A DNA stretch of 64,000 nt from Acetobacterium woodii DSM 1030 (GCF_000247605.1 NC_016894.1:2655732-2719731), one strand, 5' to 3'; counted from the stretch's first letter, positions 44,019 through 54,091 are shown. Notes: generated by a model from the sequence alone, not told the origin. A program made the numbers and translations.

Positions 44019-44786
44019 TTATTTTAGGATTGGATTTTCAAATCGTCGCCATTTTGGCGTTTTTTTACCATACTGAATGGCTTCCTGAGGGCAACGGTTA
44101 ATACAGGCCGTACAATGTGTACATTGTTTCTTAATCCAAATCGGCTTATTATTTTCCATTTCAATGGCCGAAACCGGGCAAATTTTGGCGCATTTTCCAC
44201 AGCCATTACATTTTTCATCGACATAAAAAAGTCGTGTTTTACGACCGTGTCTGTAAAGAGGGTAAGCAACTTTAGTGAGAAAGGATTTTTTTCGTTTGCT
44301 TAGATCATCTTTTTTATTATTTGTGATGGCCGTAACAATGCTTTTTAGTTTTTTATCAACCGAAAGTTGTATCTTTTTTTGCTTATCCGGAGCGGTCGGT
44401 TGGTACATCATAATATAATTGCTGGCCATCTTGATTTCAAATCCAGCGTTTAGTGGCAAACCCGACTTTTGCAACAATGCTTCCAACATTTTGGGGGTTC
44501 CACCCATCCCGCCGCCACATGTCATTACCCCAAATACATAAGGTTTTATTTCCTTTTCCTGATTTGGTTCAATTTTTAACTCAGCAATAAAATCGGCCAC
44601 TATTGAAGGCACCCCATAAAAATAAACGGGAAAAACAAAACCAATCTTTTCATCGCTTGAAAGCCGATAAACAAATGATTTTTCTTTCATCGCCTTCGTT
44701 ATGTCAATACTCTGTTCGCCCAGTTCATCACCAATCGTTTTAGCAACATACAACGAATTACCGGTTCCGGTAAAATAAAATATCAT
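44019..44786 (-). CDS. EFR1-family protein (flavodoxin-like domain plus two [4Fe-4S] ferredoxin motifs)
   Basis: A 255-residue redox protein. Residues 1-150 are flavodoxin-like (FYFTGTGNSLYVAKTIGDEL for FMN phosphate). Residues about 190-240 hold two clostridial ferredoxin motifs: CNGCGKCAKICPVSAIE and CTHCTACINRCPQEAI. A cytosolic electron-transfer role is expected; no dedicated partner is encoded nearby. It lies 14 bp downstream of the amidotransferase gene, so the two may be co-transcribed. Confidence 0.92.
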   Translation of the reverse strand: MIFYFTGTGNSLYVAKTIGDELGEQSIDITKAMKEKSFVYRLSSDEKIGFVFPVYFYGVPSIVADFIAELKIEPNQEKEIKPYVFGVMTCGGGMGGTPKMLEALLQKSGLPLNAGFEIKMASNYIMMYQPTAPDKQKKIQLSVDKKLKSIVTAITNNKKDDLSKRKKSFLTKVAYPLYRHGRKTRLFYVDEKCNGCGKCAKICPVSAIEMENNKPIWIKKQCTHCTACINRCPQEAIQYGKKTPKWRRFENPILK

Positions 44787-44800
44787 GTTTTTTTCTCCTC

Positions 44801-45454
44801 TTAATTATTGATTGCTAATTCATAAAAACGTTTTAGTAAGATCCTCCCATAGGTTTGATGTTCCTTAGTACTACAGAATATATCGCCAATACATTCCGGA
44901 TGGAACTGAACTCCCCAAACATTCTTCTTAAATCTTAACGCATGCGTTGATTCGAAATCATTCTGAGCTAATACTACGGCATTTTGCGGTAACCTGGTGA
45001 CGGTCTGAAGATGCGACGCATAAGCACTAAAACGTTCCGGTAATACCCCCAGCAAAGCGTCTTTTTTCCCTGCTTCTGTCAGACTAATCTCAACCTCGCC
45101 CTTTTCTTCTCCCAATTCATGATAATCAACCGATCCGCCAAAAATATGGGCAAGTAATTGGTGTCCAAAGCAAATACCTAAAATAGGAATATTCTTTTCA
45201 ATAACCTGCTTTAGCCATTGCGAGGTTGCAACTCCCCAGGGTTCCAAATTGGTTACCATTGCAGGAGAACCGGTAATAATAACCCCGGCAACATCATCCG
45301 ACAAAATCGGTACCGTATTTTTATAAACTGAAATCACATCGATATTTTCATCCAGAAGACCAATACAACGGGCAATGCGGACATCACAATCGCCGCAGTT
45401 ATTAATAACCGCTTGATCTGACGATCCCGTTTTTATAATGAGTAATTTTTTCAT
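44801..45454 (-). CDS. Class I glutamine amidotransferase-like protein
   Basis: A 217-residue GATase-1 domain protein with nucleophile Cys in ILGICFGHQLLA and the His-Glu pair in GVQFHPECIGD. It resembles stand-alone GMP-synthase-like amidotransferases used for small-molecule amide or glutathione-type hydrolysis. The frame is open 29 codons upstream, but ATG 45454 follows GGAGGACAACG and gives the family N-terminus (KKLLIIKTGSSDQ). Confidence 0.85.
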   Translation of the reverse strand: MKKLLIIKTGSSDQAVINNCGDCDVRIARCIGLLDENIDVISVYKNTVPILSDDVAGVIITGSPAMVTNLEPWGVATSQWLKQVIEKNIPILGICFGHQLLAHIFGGSVDYHELGEEKGEVEISLTEAGKKDALLGVLPERFSAYASHLQTVTRLPQNAVVLAQNDFESTHALRFKKNVWGVQFHPECIGDIFCSTKEHQTYGRILLKRFYELAINN

Positions 45455-45979
45455 CACCGTTGTCCTCCAATATTTTTTCATAGTTTTCCTATATGTTTTA
45501 ATTTTAATTGCAGGAAGCGTTATTGTCAATAACAATATCACCTATTTCAGTCTTCAAAATCAGGACTGTATCAGTTCCGTTATGATCAACTTTTTTTATC
45601 AAGTTAAGTTTTTTACTTATTATTATATCACATCGATTATCACTTATTTCATCCATCAGGCTTTTATTTCCAAATATATGATCCTAATTTTATTAAATAT
45701 TTAAACATGTTTATCAGATGGTTAAACCATTTTTTAATTTCAGATCATGGTTGTATTTTAGCTCAATTCTATCATATAATTGATGTTGTCTTTTACTGAA
45801 TCTTTTGTATTATAATACTGTTTTTAATCATGTTACAAACCCTGATCGAGTTATTGGCGTTCTTTCCGTTTTAAAAAATATACCATTAATAATCCATTTA
45901 TTTTAACGAGATAAAGGCTGCCCATTTCCCTACCATCCCCGAATTCGATGATTTCACTTTTATTTGCGAGGAGGCAAAA
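45455..45979. other. Intergenic region between divergent genes (525 bp)
   Basis: AT-rich spacer between the amidotransferase (-) and the XdhC-like gene (+). No credible gene. A possible plus-strand promoter has TATAAT at 45811-45816 with TTGTCT 19 bp upstream, a weak match. No riboswitch fold or repeat was recognised. Confidence 0.5.
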
Positions 45980-47062
45980 ATGAACAATGAAGTTTATAAA
46001 CAGCTATACGATCAAATGAATCTCGGCAATAAATCGGTGCTCGTTACAAATCTGAGCACTCCATCAACCCCATCCAAAAGTATTCCCAAAAAGTTTCTGA
46101 TTTCCACCGAAGCCCTGTTAAATCAGAAGTTTGATGACCATTTACCGAAACAAGTCTACGAAAAAGCCGCCCAAACGCTTGAAACAGGTATTCTCGAATT
46201 TATCCAGATCGCGGAAGAATACTTTTTAATTGAACCTTATTTTCCCGAACCGCAATTAATTATTTTCGGTGCCGGTCACATTGCAATGCCCTTGGCTGAG
46301 TTTGGTAGCCGGGCCGGTTTCACGGTTACTGTTATTGATGATCGCCCTTCTTTTGCCAATCATCAACGATTTCCGACTGCTCAAAAGGTTATCTGCGAAA
46401 GTTTTGAAAAATGTTTTGACCTGATTAACATCCATCCCCTAACTTTTATTGTCATTGTTACTCGAGGTCACCGTCACGACATGGATTGTCTGCGACAAGT
46501 TTTAAACTACCAAACGGCTTATACCGGAATGATCGGTTCCAAGCGACGAGTCAAAGGCGTGATGGAAAAAATGCGCGAAGAAGGTTTTTCTCAAGAGCAA
46601 CTGGATTCCGTTAACTCTCCCATCGGGTTTTCAATCGGAGCCGTAACCCCCGATGAAATTGCTTTCTCAATTATCGCCGAGGTAATCAGTTACCGTCGTT
46701 TCTCAAACTTTAAAAAAGAAAATTCAATCAATAAAAAACAGCATTGGCCGGAATACGACCCGGATGTTATTAATGAACTCGCAACAGATGATGATTCTCC
46801 CAAAGCTATTATTACCATTGTTAAAACCAAAGGCTCTGTCCCTCGCAAGGAAGGTGCTAAAATGATCGTTTGGCCTTATGGAAAACTGTTGGGAAGTATC
46901 GGTGGTGGCTGTAGTGAAGGCACCGTCATTACCACTGCCCGAGATGTCATCGCCACTGGCGGATATCAGTTCCAAAGGGTTGATATGACCGGGATCGTTG
47001 CCGAAGATGAGGGTATGGCCTGTGGTGGAATTATGGATGTTATCATCGAATATTTTGAATAA
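45980..47062 (+). CDS. XdhC/CoxI-family molybdoenzyme maturation protein with rearranged domains
   Basis: A 360-residue protein containing both XdhC parts. The Rossmann (XdhC_C) domain comes first at about 85-235 (QLIIFGAGHIAMPLAEFGSR; IVTRGHRHDMDCLRQVL; TGMIGSKRRVKGVMEKM). The CoxI domain comes last at about 270-358 (ITIVKTKGSVPRKEGAKMIV; LGSIGGGCSEG; DEGMACGGIMDVIIE). The usual order is the reverse. XdhC proteins load sulfurated or selenated molybdenum cofactor into xanthine-dehydrogenase-type enzymes. The following purine deaminase genes fit that role. Start ATG follows GAGGAGG. Confidence 0.88.
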   Translation: MNNEVYKQLYDQMNLGNKSVLVTNLSTPSTPSKSIPKKFLISTEALLNQKFDDHLPKQVYEKAAQTLETGILEFIQIAEEYFLIEPYFPEPQLIIFGAGHIAMPLAEFGSRAGFTVTVIDDRPSFANHQRFPTAQKVICESFEKCFDLINIHPLTFIVIVTRGHRHDMDCLRQVLNYQTAYTGMIGSKRRVKGVMEKMREEGFSQEQLDSVNSPIGFSIGAVTPDEIAFSIIAEVISYRRFSNFKKENSINKKQHWPEYDPDVINELATDDDSPKAIITIVKTKGSVPRKEGAKMIVWPYGKLLGSIGGGCSEGTVITTARDVIATGGYQFQRVDMTGIVAEDEGMACGGIMDVIIEYFE

Positions 47063-47236
47063 CGCAGCCTTTTTTAAGGGCTTTTATTCGCTTTTTTTAT
47101 CCTCACAATGATAACATCGAAAATTAGCTGAATGCTATCGACACTAATCAGTTGATTGACAATTTTATTTTTAAGCGTATAATGTAGTTAAATTCATATT
47201 TTAATGATATGAAATCATTTAAACAAGGAGCTATCC

Positions 47237-48601
47237 ATGGGACAAATTTTAATTAAAAATGCCTATATTGTTACGATGAACGCTAAAAATCAAGTCTATA
47301 CCAATGGTAGTATTTTGGTCGAAGACGATCAAATAATCGCTGTTGGTAAAGTGGATCATCAACTCGTCAAAAATACGGCTGAAACAATCAATGCTGAGGG
47401 CAAATATGTTCTTCCCGGATTTGTTAATACCCATGTTCATACGTCTCAGCAACTGGGACGTGGCCTTGGGGATGATGTCGATTTATTAACCTGGCTTCAT
47501 CAACGAATCTGGCCATATGAAAGCAACCTGACCGAAGAGGATTCTTATATCTCCACCCTGCTTTGCAGCCTTGAACAGATCCGCGCTGGTGTAACTTCTT
47601 TTGCTGAACCTGGTGGACAATTTGTCAGCGGAATGGTAAAAGCAGTAAGCGAAGCCGGACTCCGTGCCAAATTAGCTAAATCCGTCATGGATTGTGGCGA
47701 AGGCCTTCCTAAAATCTGGCAACGCAATACCCAGGAGGAATTAGACCAACAGGAAGATGATTTCAAAAAATATCATAACACTGCTGACGGACGGGTTCAA
47801 ATTTGGTTTGGTCTACGGACGATTTTCAATAATTCCGATGATTTAATTATAAAATCCAAAGCCTTGGCCGATAAATATCATGTTGGACTTCATATGCATG
47901 TTGCTGAAGTGAAAGACGAAATAGACTATACGATGGAAGTTTATGGCGAACCGACCGTTACTCACCTTAACCGACTGGGCGTTCTGGATAAAAATTTTCT
48001 GGCTGTTCATACGGTGTGGTTGACCGATGAAGAGGTTTCCTTATTCCGGGACAAACAAGTAAAGGTTTCTCATAATCCGGCTGCTGCAATGCGAGTTTTA
48101 GGTTTTGCCAAAATACCAAAAATGCTTAAAGAAGGGATTTGTGTCACTATCGGAACCGATGGCGCCCCTTCCAGCAATCGTATGGATATGGTCGATGAAC
48201 TCTGGCTGACTTCTTTAATTCATAAGGGTTGGCGCTTAGACCCAACGGTGATGAAAGCTGAGGAAATATTGCAAATGGCAACTAAAAACGGTGCCCAAGC
48301 ACTCCTTGATGAAGATCTCTATGGCAGTCTTGAGGTCGGTAAAAAAGCTGATCTGATTGTTATCAACCCCAACTCTGCCTCGATGCTCCCACTTCATGAT
48401 CCCATTGCTAATCTGGTCACCTCGATGCACTCTTCCAATGTCGAAAGTACCTTGTGTAATGGCAAATGGCTGATGAAAGAACGGATCATCCAAACGTTAA
48501 ACGAAGCGGACATCCTTAAAGAAGCCAAGGCCCGTGCCGCCGCCATCTATAAACGCGCCGGCATCGATCTTCCCGATCGTTTTCCCACAATAACATTTTA
48601 A
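47237..48601 (+). CDS. Amidohydrolase, guanine/S-adenosylhomocysteine deaminase-like
   Basis: A 454-residue TIM-barrel amidohydrolase of the AtzA/TrzN/MtaD group. Metal ligands are visible in NTHVHTSQQLGRG, LHMHVAEVKDE, VHTVWLTDEE and GTDGAPSSNRMDM. Proteins of this group deaminate guanine, methylthioadenosine, S-adenosylhomocysteine or related heterocycles; purine neighbours favour a purine substrate. It has an AAGGAG site and lies 174 bp after the XdhC-like gene. Confidence 0.85.
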   Translation: MGQILIKNAYIVTMNAKNQVYTNGSILVEDDQIIAVGKVDHQLVKNTAETINAEGKYVLPGFVNTHVHTSQQLGRGLGDDVDLLTWLHQRIWPYESNLTEEDSYISTLLCSLEQIRAGVTSFAEPGGQFVSGMVKAVSEAGLRAKLAKSVMDCGEGLPKIWQRNTQEELDQQEDDFKKYHNTADGRVQIWFGLRTIFNNSDDLIIKSKALADKYHVGLHMHVAEVKDEIDYTMEVYGEPTVTHLNRLGVLDKNFLAVHTVWLTDEEVSLFRDKQVKVSHNPAAAMRVLGFAKIPKMLKEGICVTIGTDGAPSSNRMDMVDELWLTSLIHKGWRLDPTVMKAEEILQMATKNGAQALLDEDLYGSLEVGKKADLIVINPNSASMLPLHDPIANLVTSMHSSNVESTLCNGKWLMKERIIQTLNEADILKEAKARAAAIYKRAGIDLPDRFPTITF

Positions 48602-48645
48602 AAAACCACCATGATCGATTAGATCCGATCATGGTGGTTTTTTTA
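48601..48645. terminator. Bidirectional terminator between amidohydrolase and adenine deaminase genes
   Basis: Strong stem AAAAACCACCATGATCG / CGATCATGGTGGTTTTT, T-runs on both strands. Serves the convergent genes on either side. Confidence 0.93.
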
Positions 48646-48738
48646 TCTTCTCACTTATTTGCCAGCGTTCACGGTTTTGGCAAGACGATCAGAATTGATC
48701 TTAAATTTCTACCCAAACCTTTTGTTTCCCGCGATTAT

Positions 48739-50502
48739 TTATTCCACAATCTCCAGAATCGGATCAATTATTTCCTGTTTAAAAACATCAATAAATCCAT
48801 GGTCTGTTACGGCGTAGGACGGTATCGCTGCCAAACAAATAAAAGACAAAAACATAAATGGAATCGCAATGCCCGATCCCAATGTTTGGATTGACTGGTT
48901 CAGCGATTCTTTTTGGCTTGCCAATTCTTCTGCCGACAAATCAGATAACAAACCCAAAATAGGATAAGCTACTTCGTTTAGCACCGCTTTGTTGTTTACT
49001 ACCACCTGTCCCCCTTGAATTTCTGCCACACGATTCACGGCAATGGCCATATCTTCATGATTTGTTCCAAGAACGATAATATTATGGTTATCATGACCAA
49101 CCGATGATGCAATTGCACCCGATTTTAGATTAAATCCACCCATAAAGGCTTTGCCAATATTCCCATTTTTTCCGTAGCGTTCAACCTGGGCAATATACAA
49201 AACATCCTGCTCAAGATCTGCTTGTACAACCCCATTTTTCACCTGAAGATCAACGATTCTTTCATTAGTAATGGGAATCCATGGTAAGGTATCCATCGCT
49301 TTTACCTTTACCTGTTTGGCCTTTTCCGACACTCGCACCGCAAAGTCCGCTGCCGTCACCGGTTTTGCTAATTTGATTGTGTTTAGTAACATCGATTGAT
49401 GCTTAGCTTTGGGATAAGAAATCAACAGCTTCCCATTCGCTAAGATCGGTTTTCCTCCAGAAATTACTGACAACACCTTAAAATTTTCGGCCCCGGTAGT
49501 GATATTGATATCGGCTCGCTTACCCGGAGCTAAGCCGCCAATTTCTCGATCTAGTCCAAAGGCCCGGGCTGGGTTTAAACTGACAAATTGGATCGCTGTT
49601 ACAAAATCTAATCCTGCTTCCAAGGCGGTTCGCACGGCATCATCAAGATGACCTCTTTTTACGGCATCAATAGTATGCAGATCATCGGTGACAATACTAA
49701 CCCGCGACGTATCCAAACCGTTCTCGATTATCGGCTTCAAACCATCTTTCAAACTCCGGGCCGCAGAGCCTTCGCGAATTTGTACATGAAGACCATTACG
49801 TAATCTGGCCACAATATCTTCGCCCGACAGTGATTCATGATCAGTACTGATTCCCGCCGCGGCGCAAAGATTAAGGGCTGGCCCTTCAATATCAGCCAAA
49901 TGGCCATGCAAAGTTTTTCCTCTTGCCAGGGTTTCATCCATTGAATCAAGTAAATCAGGAAATCCCGCCAGAATATAAGGACCAACACACTCCGACAAAC
50001 CCACTGCATCTTGGCGAGTCAATGCTTTTTTTATGATTTCGGAATCAAAACTACCACCACTGGTTTCTAGATTTGGAGAAAATGGCACATGTGATGGCAC
50101 TACAAAATACAACTTCAAATCAGTAGCTTCTACTTCTTCCAATACTGCCTCAATGGCTTCCAGACCACCTACCACCCCAACCTCATGTAAATCGGTGAAG
50201 ATGATGGTGGTTCCGTGTTTTAAGGCAATCTCAGCAAAAGAACGGATTGCGAGGCTGGTGCTTTCCGGATGAATATGCCCATCAATAAAACCGGGCGTAA
50301 TAAAATGTCCTTCGGCATCAATTATTTGGGTATTTTCGCCAATAGTGTAGTCGACCTGACCAACCGCCGCAATCGTGTCGCCACTGATAGCAACCCCACC
50401 TTCATAAATTTCGCCCGAATAAACATTGACAATTTTTCCATTTTTTACCACGATATCCGCAGTCGCTTTGCCGCCAGCCACAGTCAGTAATTTTTGATTC
50501 AT
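48739..50502 (-). CDS. ade: Adenine deaminase
   Basis: A 587-residue Ade-type amidohydrolase that converts adenine to hypoxanthine and ammonia. The metal site is seen in GFIDGHIHPESTSL and HLADIEGP, with TDDLHTIDAVKRGHLDD and, near the C-terminus, SVGHDNHNIIVLGTN. Length and motif order match the family. Together with the XdhC-like and amidohydrolase genes it suggests purine use as a nitrogen or carbon source. Confidence 0.95.
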   Translation of the reverse strand: MNQKLLTVAGGKATADIVVKNGKIVNVYSGEIYEGGVAISGDTIAAVGQVDYTIGENTQIIDAEGHFITPGFIDGHIHPESTSLAIRSFAEIALKHGTTIIFTDLHEVGVVGGLEAIEAVLEEVEATDLKLYFVVPSHVPFSPNLETSGGSFDSEIIKKALTRQDAVGLSECVGPYILAGFPDLLDSMDETLARGKTLHGHLADIEGPALNLCAAAGISTDHESLSGEDIVARLRNGLHVQIREGSAARSLKDGLKPIIENGLDTSRVSIVTDDLHTIDAVKRGHLDDAVRTALEAGLDFVTAIQFVSLNPARAFGLDREIGGLAPGKRADINITTGAENFKVLSVISGGKPILANGKLLISYPKAKHQSMLLNTIKLAKPVTAADFAVRVSEKAKQVKVKAMDTLPWIPITNERIVDLQVKNGVVQADLEQDVLYIAQVERYGKNGNIGKAFMGGFNLKSGAIASSVGHDNHNIIVLGTNHEDMAIAVNRVAEIQGGQVVVNNKAVLNEVAYPILGLLSDLSAEELASQKESLNQSIQTLGSGIAIPFMFLSFICLAAIPSYAVTDHGFIDVFKQEIIDPILEIVE

Positions 50503-50514
50503 TTTTACCTCCCA

Positions 50515-50690
50515 GTAAACTTTTTTGACTTTTACTACTTATATAGATTGCTGATTCCATCAATTCTTTTAACCGCCGGAATCAGTAACTTATTGGTATC
50601 CGATTAAGGTCAAAAGCAACGCTTGTGTTAGCAGCGGTTTAAAACCCATCTCATAGTTATTATATCAGCTTATCCAATTATTGAAAATAG
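50515..50690 (-). promoter_or_regulatory. Structured 5' leader of the adenine deaminase gene
   Basis: On the minus strand a likely promoter (TTGGAT, TATAAT at about 50660-50690) is followed by a leader of roughly 150 nt. It contains a hairpin CTGATTCC / GGAATCAG and a possible alternative pairing AACCGC / GCGGTT that spans it. It does not match the purine riboswitch core that I looked for. Regulatory function is speculative. Confidence 0.35.
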
Positions 50691-50780
50691 TAAGAAGGCG
50701 ATTCAACATTAAGTAACTGATCAATGCGCAGTTTCTGTAATCTTTCCTTGGTTACGATCTGATTTTAGCCGGCGAGAGCA

Positions 50781-51095
50781 TTAAGCATCTCTTTTTTTCA
50801 AACTAAGCCCTTCTGCTTGTATGGTCACCCCAATTAAATTCTTTTTAAGTTTAAAATGCAACGTTTTAGCGATTACCCGCGCTCTTTTACTGATATAAAT
50901 CGTCATATTATCTTGTTCAAAAATATCGTACGGCTCGGTATCATCAGGCTTAATTAAATTAACCTCCGCTGTTTCAAATGTTGGGCAACATCCACCGCCA
51001 GTAGTACTGATACTCAACGTTAACACATTTTTGTCTTTTTTATGGGCCTGGTCCAAAACTGACTGATCAATTTTAATCTTATAAGATTGATTCAT
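50781..51095 (-). CDS. CC/Se-motif-like small protein
   Basis: A 104-residue protein with beta-rich sequence and the segment TTGGGCCPTFETAEVN, recalling the small CC/Se-motif (seleno)protein family in which the second Cys may be selenocysteine. Here both positions are Cys, and no in-frame UGA is needed. The C-terminal IYISKRARVIAKTLHFKLKK fits the same family. A redox or selenium-related role is only inference. Family assignment is from memory of the pattern. Confidence 0.5.
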   Translation of the reverse strand: MNQSYKIKIDQSVLDQAHKKDKNVLTLSISTTGGGCCPTFETAEVNLIKPDDTEPYDIFEQDNMTIYISKRARVIAKTLHFKLKKNLIGVTIQAEGLSLKKRDA

Positions 51096-51195
51096 TATTT
51101 ATCCCTCCTGTTTTTTTGCGCTTTGGGAAAATCTACAATCAAACCGCAATCTTAAGTCTATCCAGTCTCCTTAATTTCTGCCTTAATTTCTTAGG

Positions 51196-54084
51196 TTATT
51201 CTCTGACTTTTAAAATTTCGACCAACGAAATCTTTTTTAAGTGCCGCCCAACCATAAAATTAACAACAGTGTACGCACTTAAAATAATCGCTGCCATAAT
51301 CAGATAAGACTGCGGTGTGATTGTTGCCTTCATTCCCGCTGAAACATTGGCTATCATGTATGGATAAACCTGATTAATAATCATTTTACTAATCGGAATC
51401 GCAATCAGGGTTGAGAGCACAACAGTATAAAAGCTCGTACCAAGATACAGCTTTTTTATTTCCTTTTCATCATAACCAAATACCTTAATTAATGAAATAC
51501 TAAACGTCGCTTTGTCAATCATCATTTTCAGTAATAAATACATCACAATTACAAAAAGTAGTATTGAAGCTCCCAGAATTGTAACCACCAACCCATACAT
51601 CATTGTGAACATTTGTCTGGCTGCATCAACCATTTTATCGACTGTTATGACTGTGGCAATCCGTCCCGTTTCAATATCCAATTCATGATCCGACATAAGG
51701 GTATTATAATAATCTTCTTCTTGTCCAAACAAATCACGCATATCTTGAATGTCCATAAAAAGATAAAGACCGCTCGCGTAATTGACAACTTTTTTGACTG
51801 TAAAATTGTAATTTTGATCTTTGAGATTATCCGATAACGTAATCACATCCCCGACTCGATAACCAAACTTGTTCGCCACGGAATTCGAAATAACCACGTC
51901 ATTTTTTTGACCATCCACTGAAAAATCAAAATAAGGATTTTGATTATCAATCCCCATAATCGTCACGTCCATCGTTCCCCCGGTTAAATAGAGCTTTGCC
52001 GCTAAAGACTCGGCATAAGCTTTTGTCGCGTCAGCAGGGGCCACTTCCATCGGATATTTTAACAAATAAAGATAATTATATTCAACATCTGTCGCCACAC
52101 TATGCACGTAAGTATTAATACTCCCATCGATGCTAAATCCAAAAACCATCAATAAAATGGCGATAAACAATCCCCAAAACAACGTAATGTTAGCCCGAAT
52201 TTCTCGCATCAATTGACGAATCCGATAGCGATTAATAAAGTCCATCTCTTTTAAATCAAGCGTTGCCAGTTGATGTTGTTTCTTTTCTCGTCTAAGCAGT
52301 TTAAGCGGTGCCATTGATAATTTATTATTGATTACCAAATAGTTGACCATTAAAGTGATCATTATTGGTATTATAATCCCATAAACCAAAAGGTATGGTG
52401 GAAAAATCATGGTATAGGTCGGGTAAGAATAATAAGCAACATTTTCTTTAATATTTTCCCCGATCAGCAAAAATCCCAAACTGGTCCCCATCATTGCCGC
52501 AACTGTAACAACGACCAGCGGCAGGATCATAAAATGTCTCAGCAGTTCTTTTTTTACATACCCCATTGAATATAAAGCCCCAATAACCGCACTTTCTTTA
52601 TCGATGGTATGAATGACAAATACTGAAATCATATAGGCCATTAACGTAATCACAATAATCCCGGCAATTAAAGCGGAATTTTTATTAATCGCAGCATCGC
52701 TTTTACAACTTGTAATCCGTTGATTATTATCGGCTTCTAAAAAAGTGATCAGATTGACATATCGATAATCCATATTTTCATTAATAAAATTAGTTACCTG
52801 GTTCTTAAATTCGCCCATTCCGCTATTTAACGCCACGGCACCGTTACTTAAGGTATCCATTCCCTTCGCTAAAGACACGCCACCTTGATATAGCTGATCG
52901 GCTCCCGTTGACAGTTCTGCGGACCCCGAATAAGCCGATTCAACACCAGTCGTATAAGCTTTGAGACCCGCTTTAAAATTTTTGTAACTATCCAATTGTG
53001 TTTTCATCGTGTTCAGAGCTGCCACTGAATTTGTATCTGCACCGTCAATGGATTGCATTAAGGTCTCAATCGTAGATTCATAATTATCGCCGGTTACGGT
53101 AATCGCTATTCCCATTTTTTTAAGTTCACTGTTTACCTGCGCAATCATCCCCTGAAAAACATCATCAGCCGCTTTATTTAAAGTCGCATTAGAAGCTGTT
53201 AATGCTTTTAAACCTGAACTTAATTGGTTGGTTCCATCCGCTAAACGAGTTGCTCCATCAGTCAGTTCATCGGTTCCTTCTTTAACGGAACTGGTTCCAC
53301 TTGCCAGCGTTTGTGTTCCCTCAGCTAAATCGTTAACCCCATTGGACAAATCATTTTTACCTTTTTCAATGGTATTGATGATCTCTTTCATATATTTATT
53401 CGTCACCTTGCTTTTATCAAAATCAAGGTCAACCAATTTTTCTTTAAGTTCTGTATCAGTCAGTGCTCCTTCTAACTGATAACTATAATTATATTCAACA
53501 TTGAGATCTTTTTCGATCAACTGATTAAATTCGGTTGCGGCGACAAACCCGATACTGAATTGTTTCAAATCCGCCAATACATCGGAAACATTTTGAACAA
53601 CATTGGAATAATCCGGCACGGTCCCAATTCCAGTTACCAAATAGTTTCTTTGACCCACCACGAGGGACTGTCCCACCTGAATGCCATGATTTTCGGCATA
53701 ATGTTTTTCCAGCACAATTTCGCCGATTTGTTCAGCTAATCTGCCCTCTTCAAGCGCAATGGTATTGATATTATCACGGTTTTTAAATAGCCGCAGCGTC
53801 GATTTTTCCGGCCCCGTTAAATCCACATAGAAAGCGACTTCCGTTTTAGCACCGATCTTTTCAAGTTCGACGATCTGATTTTCGGTTAACGGAACATAAA
53901 CCGAAAACGCTCCATCCTCCAAGTGATTTTTTTTGTTATTAGTATCAATGGTCTCATTAACAACATCTGTGGCGCCAGCCATGCTAACGACCAATCCGAT
54001 CGAAAAAATGATTAACACCGCCAATGCTCCATATCTTACCCAATTCTCTTTTAGTTCGCGAAAAATCCGTTTATTTAAAATCAT
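51196..54084 (-). CDS. Large FtsX-type ABC transporter permease with coiled-coil extracellular domain
   Basis: A 962-residue permease. An N-terminal helix (about 18-38) precedes a large extracellular part with a repetitive segment of about 160 residues (ASGTSSVKEGTDELTDGATR; MDTLSNGAVALNSGMGEF), as in YhgE/Pip-like proteins. There are two FtsX modules: helices at about 480-600, then a second set starting about 655 and ending in three helices near the C-terminus. ATG 54084 is six bases after GGTAGG; the upstream codons are TTG-TTA. It works with the ATPase encoded eight bases upstream. Likely exports an envelope-active molecule. Confidence 0.87.
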   Translation of the reverse strand: MILNKRIFRELKENWVRYGALAVLIIFSIGLVVSMAGATDVVNETIDTNNKKNHLEDGAFSVYVPLTENQIVELEKIGAKTEVAFYVDLTGPEKSTLRLFKNRDNINTIALEEGRLAEQIGEIVLEKHYAENHGIQVGQSLVVGQRNYLVTGIGTVPDYSNVVQNVSDVLADLKQFSIGFVAATEFNQLIEKDLNVEYNYSYQLEGALTDTELKEKLVDLDFDKSKVTNKYMKEIINTIEKGKNDLSNGVNDLAEGTQTLASGTSSVKEGTDELTDGATRLADGTNQLSSGLKALTASNATLNKAADDVFQGMIAQVNSELKKMGIAITVTGDNYESTIETLMQSIDGADTNSVAALNTMKTQLDSYKNFKAGLKAYTTGVESAYSGSAELSTGADQLYQGGVSLAKGMDTLSNGAVALNSGMGEFKNQVTNFINENMDYRYVNLITFLEADNNQRITSCKSDAAINKNSALIAGIIVITLMAYMISVFVIHTIDKESAVIGALYSMGYVKKELLRHFMILPLVVVTVAAMMGTSLGFLLIGENIKENVAYYSYPTYTMIFPPYLLVYGIIIPIMITLMVNYLVINNKLSMAPLKLLRREKKQHQLATLDLKEMDFINRYRIRQLMREIRANITLFWGLFIAILLMVFGFSIDGSINTYVHSVATDVEYNYLYLLKYPMEVAPADATKAYAESLAAKLYLTGGTMDVTIMGIDNQNPYFDFSVDGQKNDVVISNSVANKFGYRVGDVITLSDNLKDQNYNFTVKKVVNYASGLYLFMDIQDMRDLFGQEEDYYNTLMSDHELDIETGRIATVITVDKMVDAARQMFTMMYGLVVTILGASILLFVIVMYLLLKMMIDKATFSISLIKVFGYDEKEIKKLYLGTSFYTVVLSTLIAIPISKMIINQVYPYMIANVSAGMKATITPQSYLIMAAIILSAYTVVNFMVGRHLKKISLVEILKVRE

Positions 54085-54091
54085 TAACAAC

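Noticed and set aside
50515-50690. Purine (xpt-type) riboswitch before adenine deaminase
   Set aside because: The two conserved loop sequences and the flanking core of that riboswitch could not be found; reported only as an unassigned leader.
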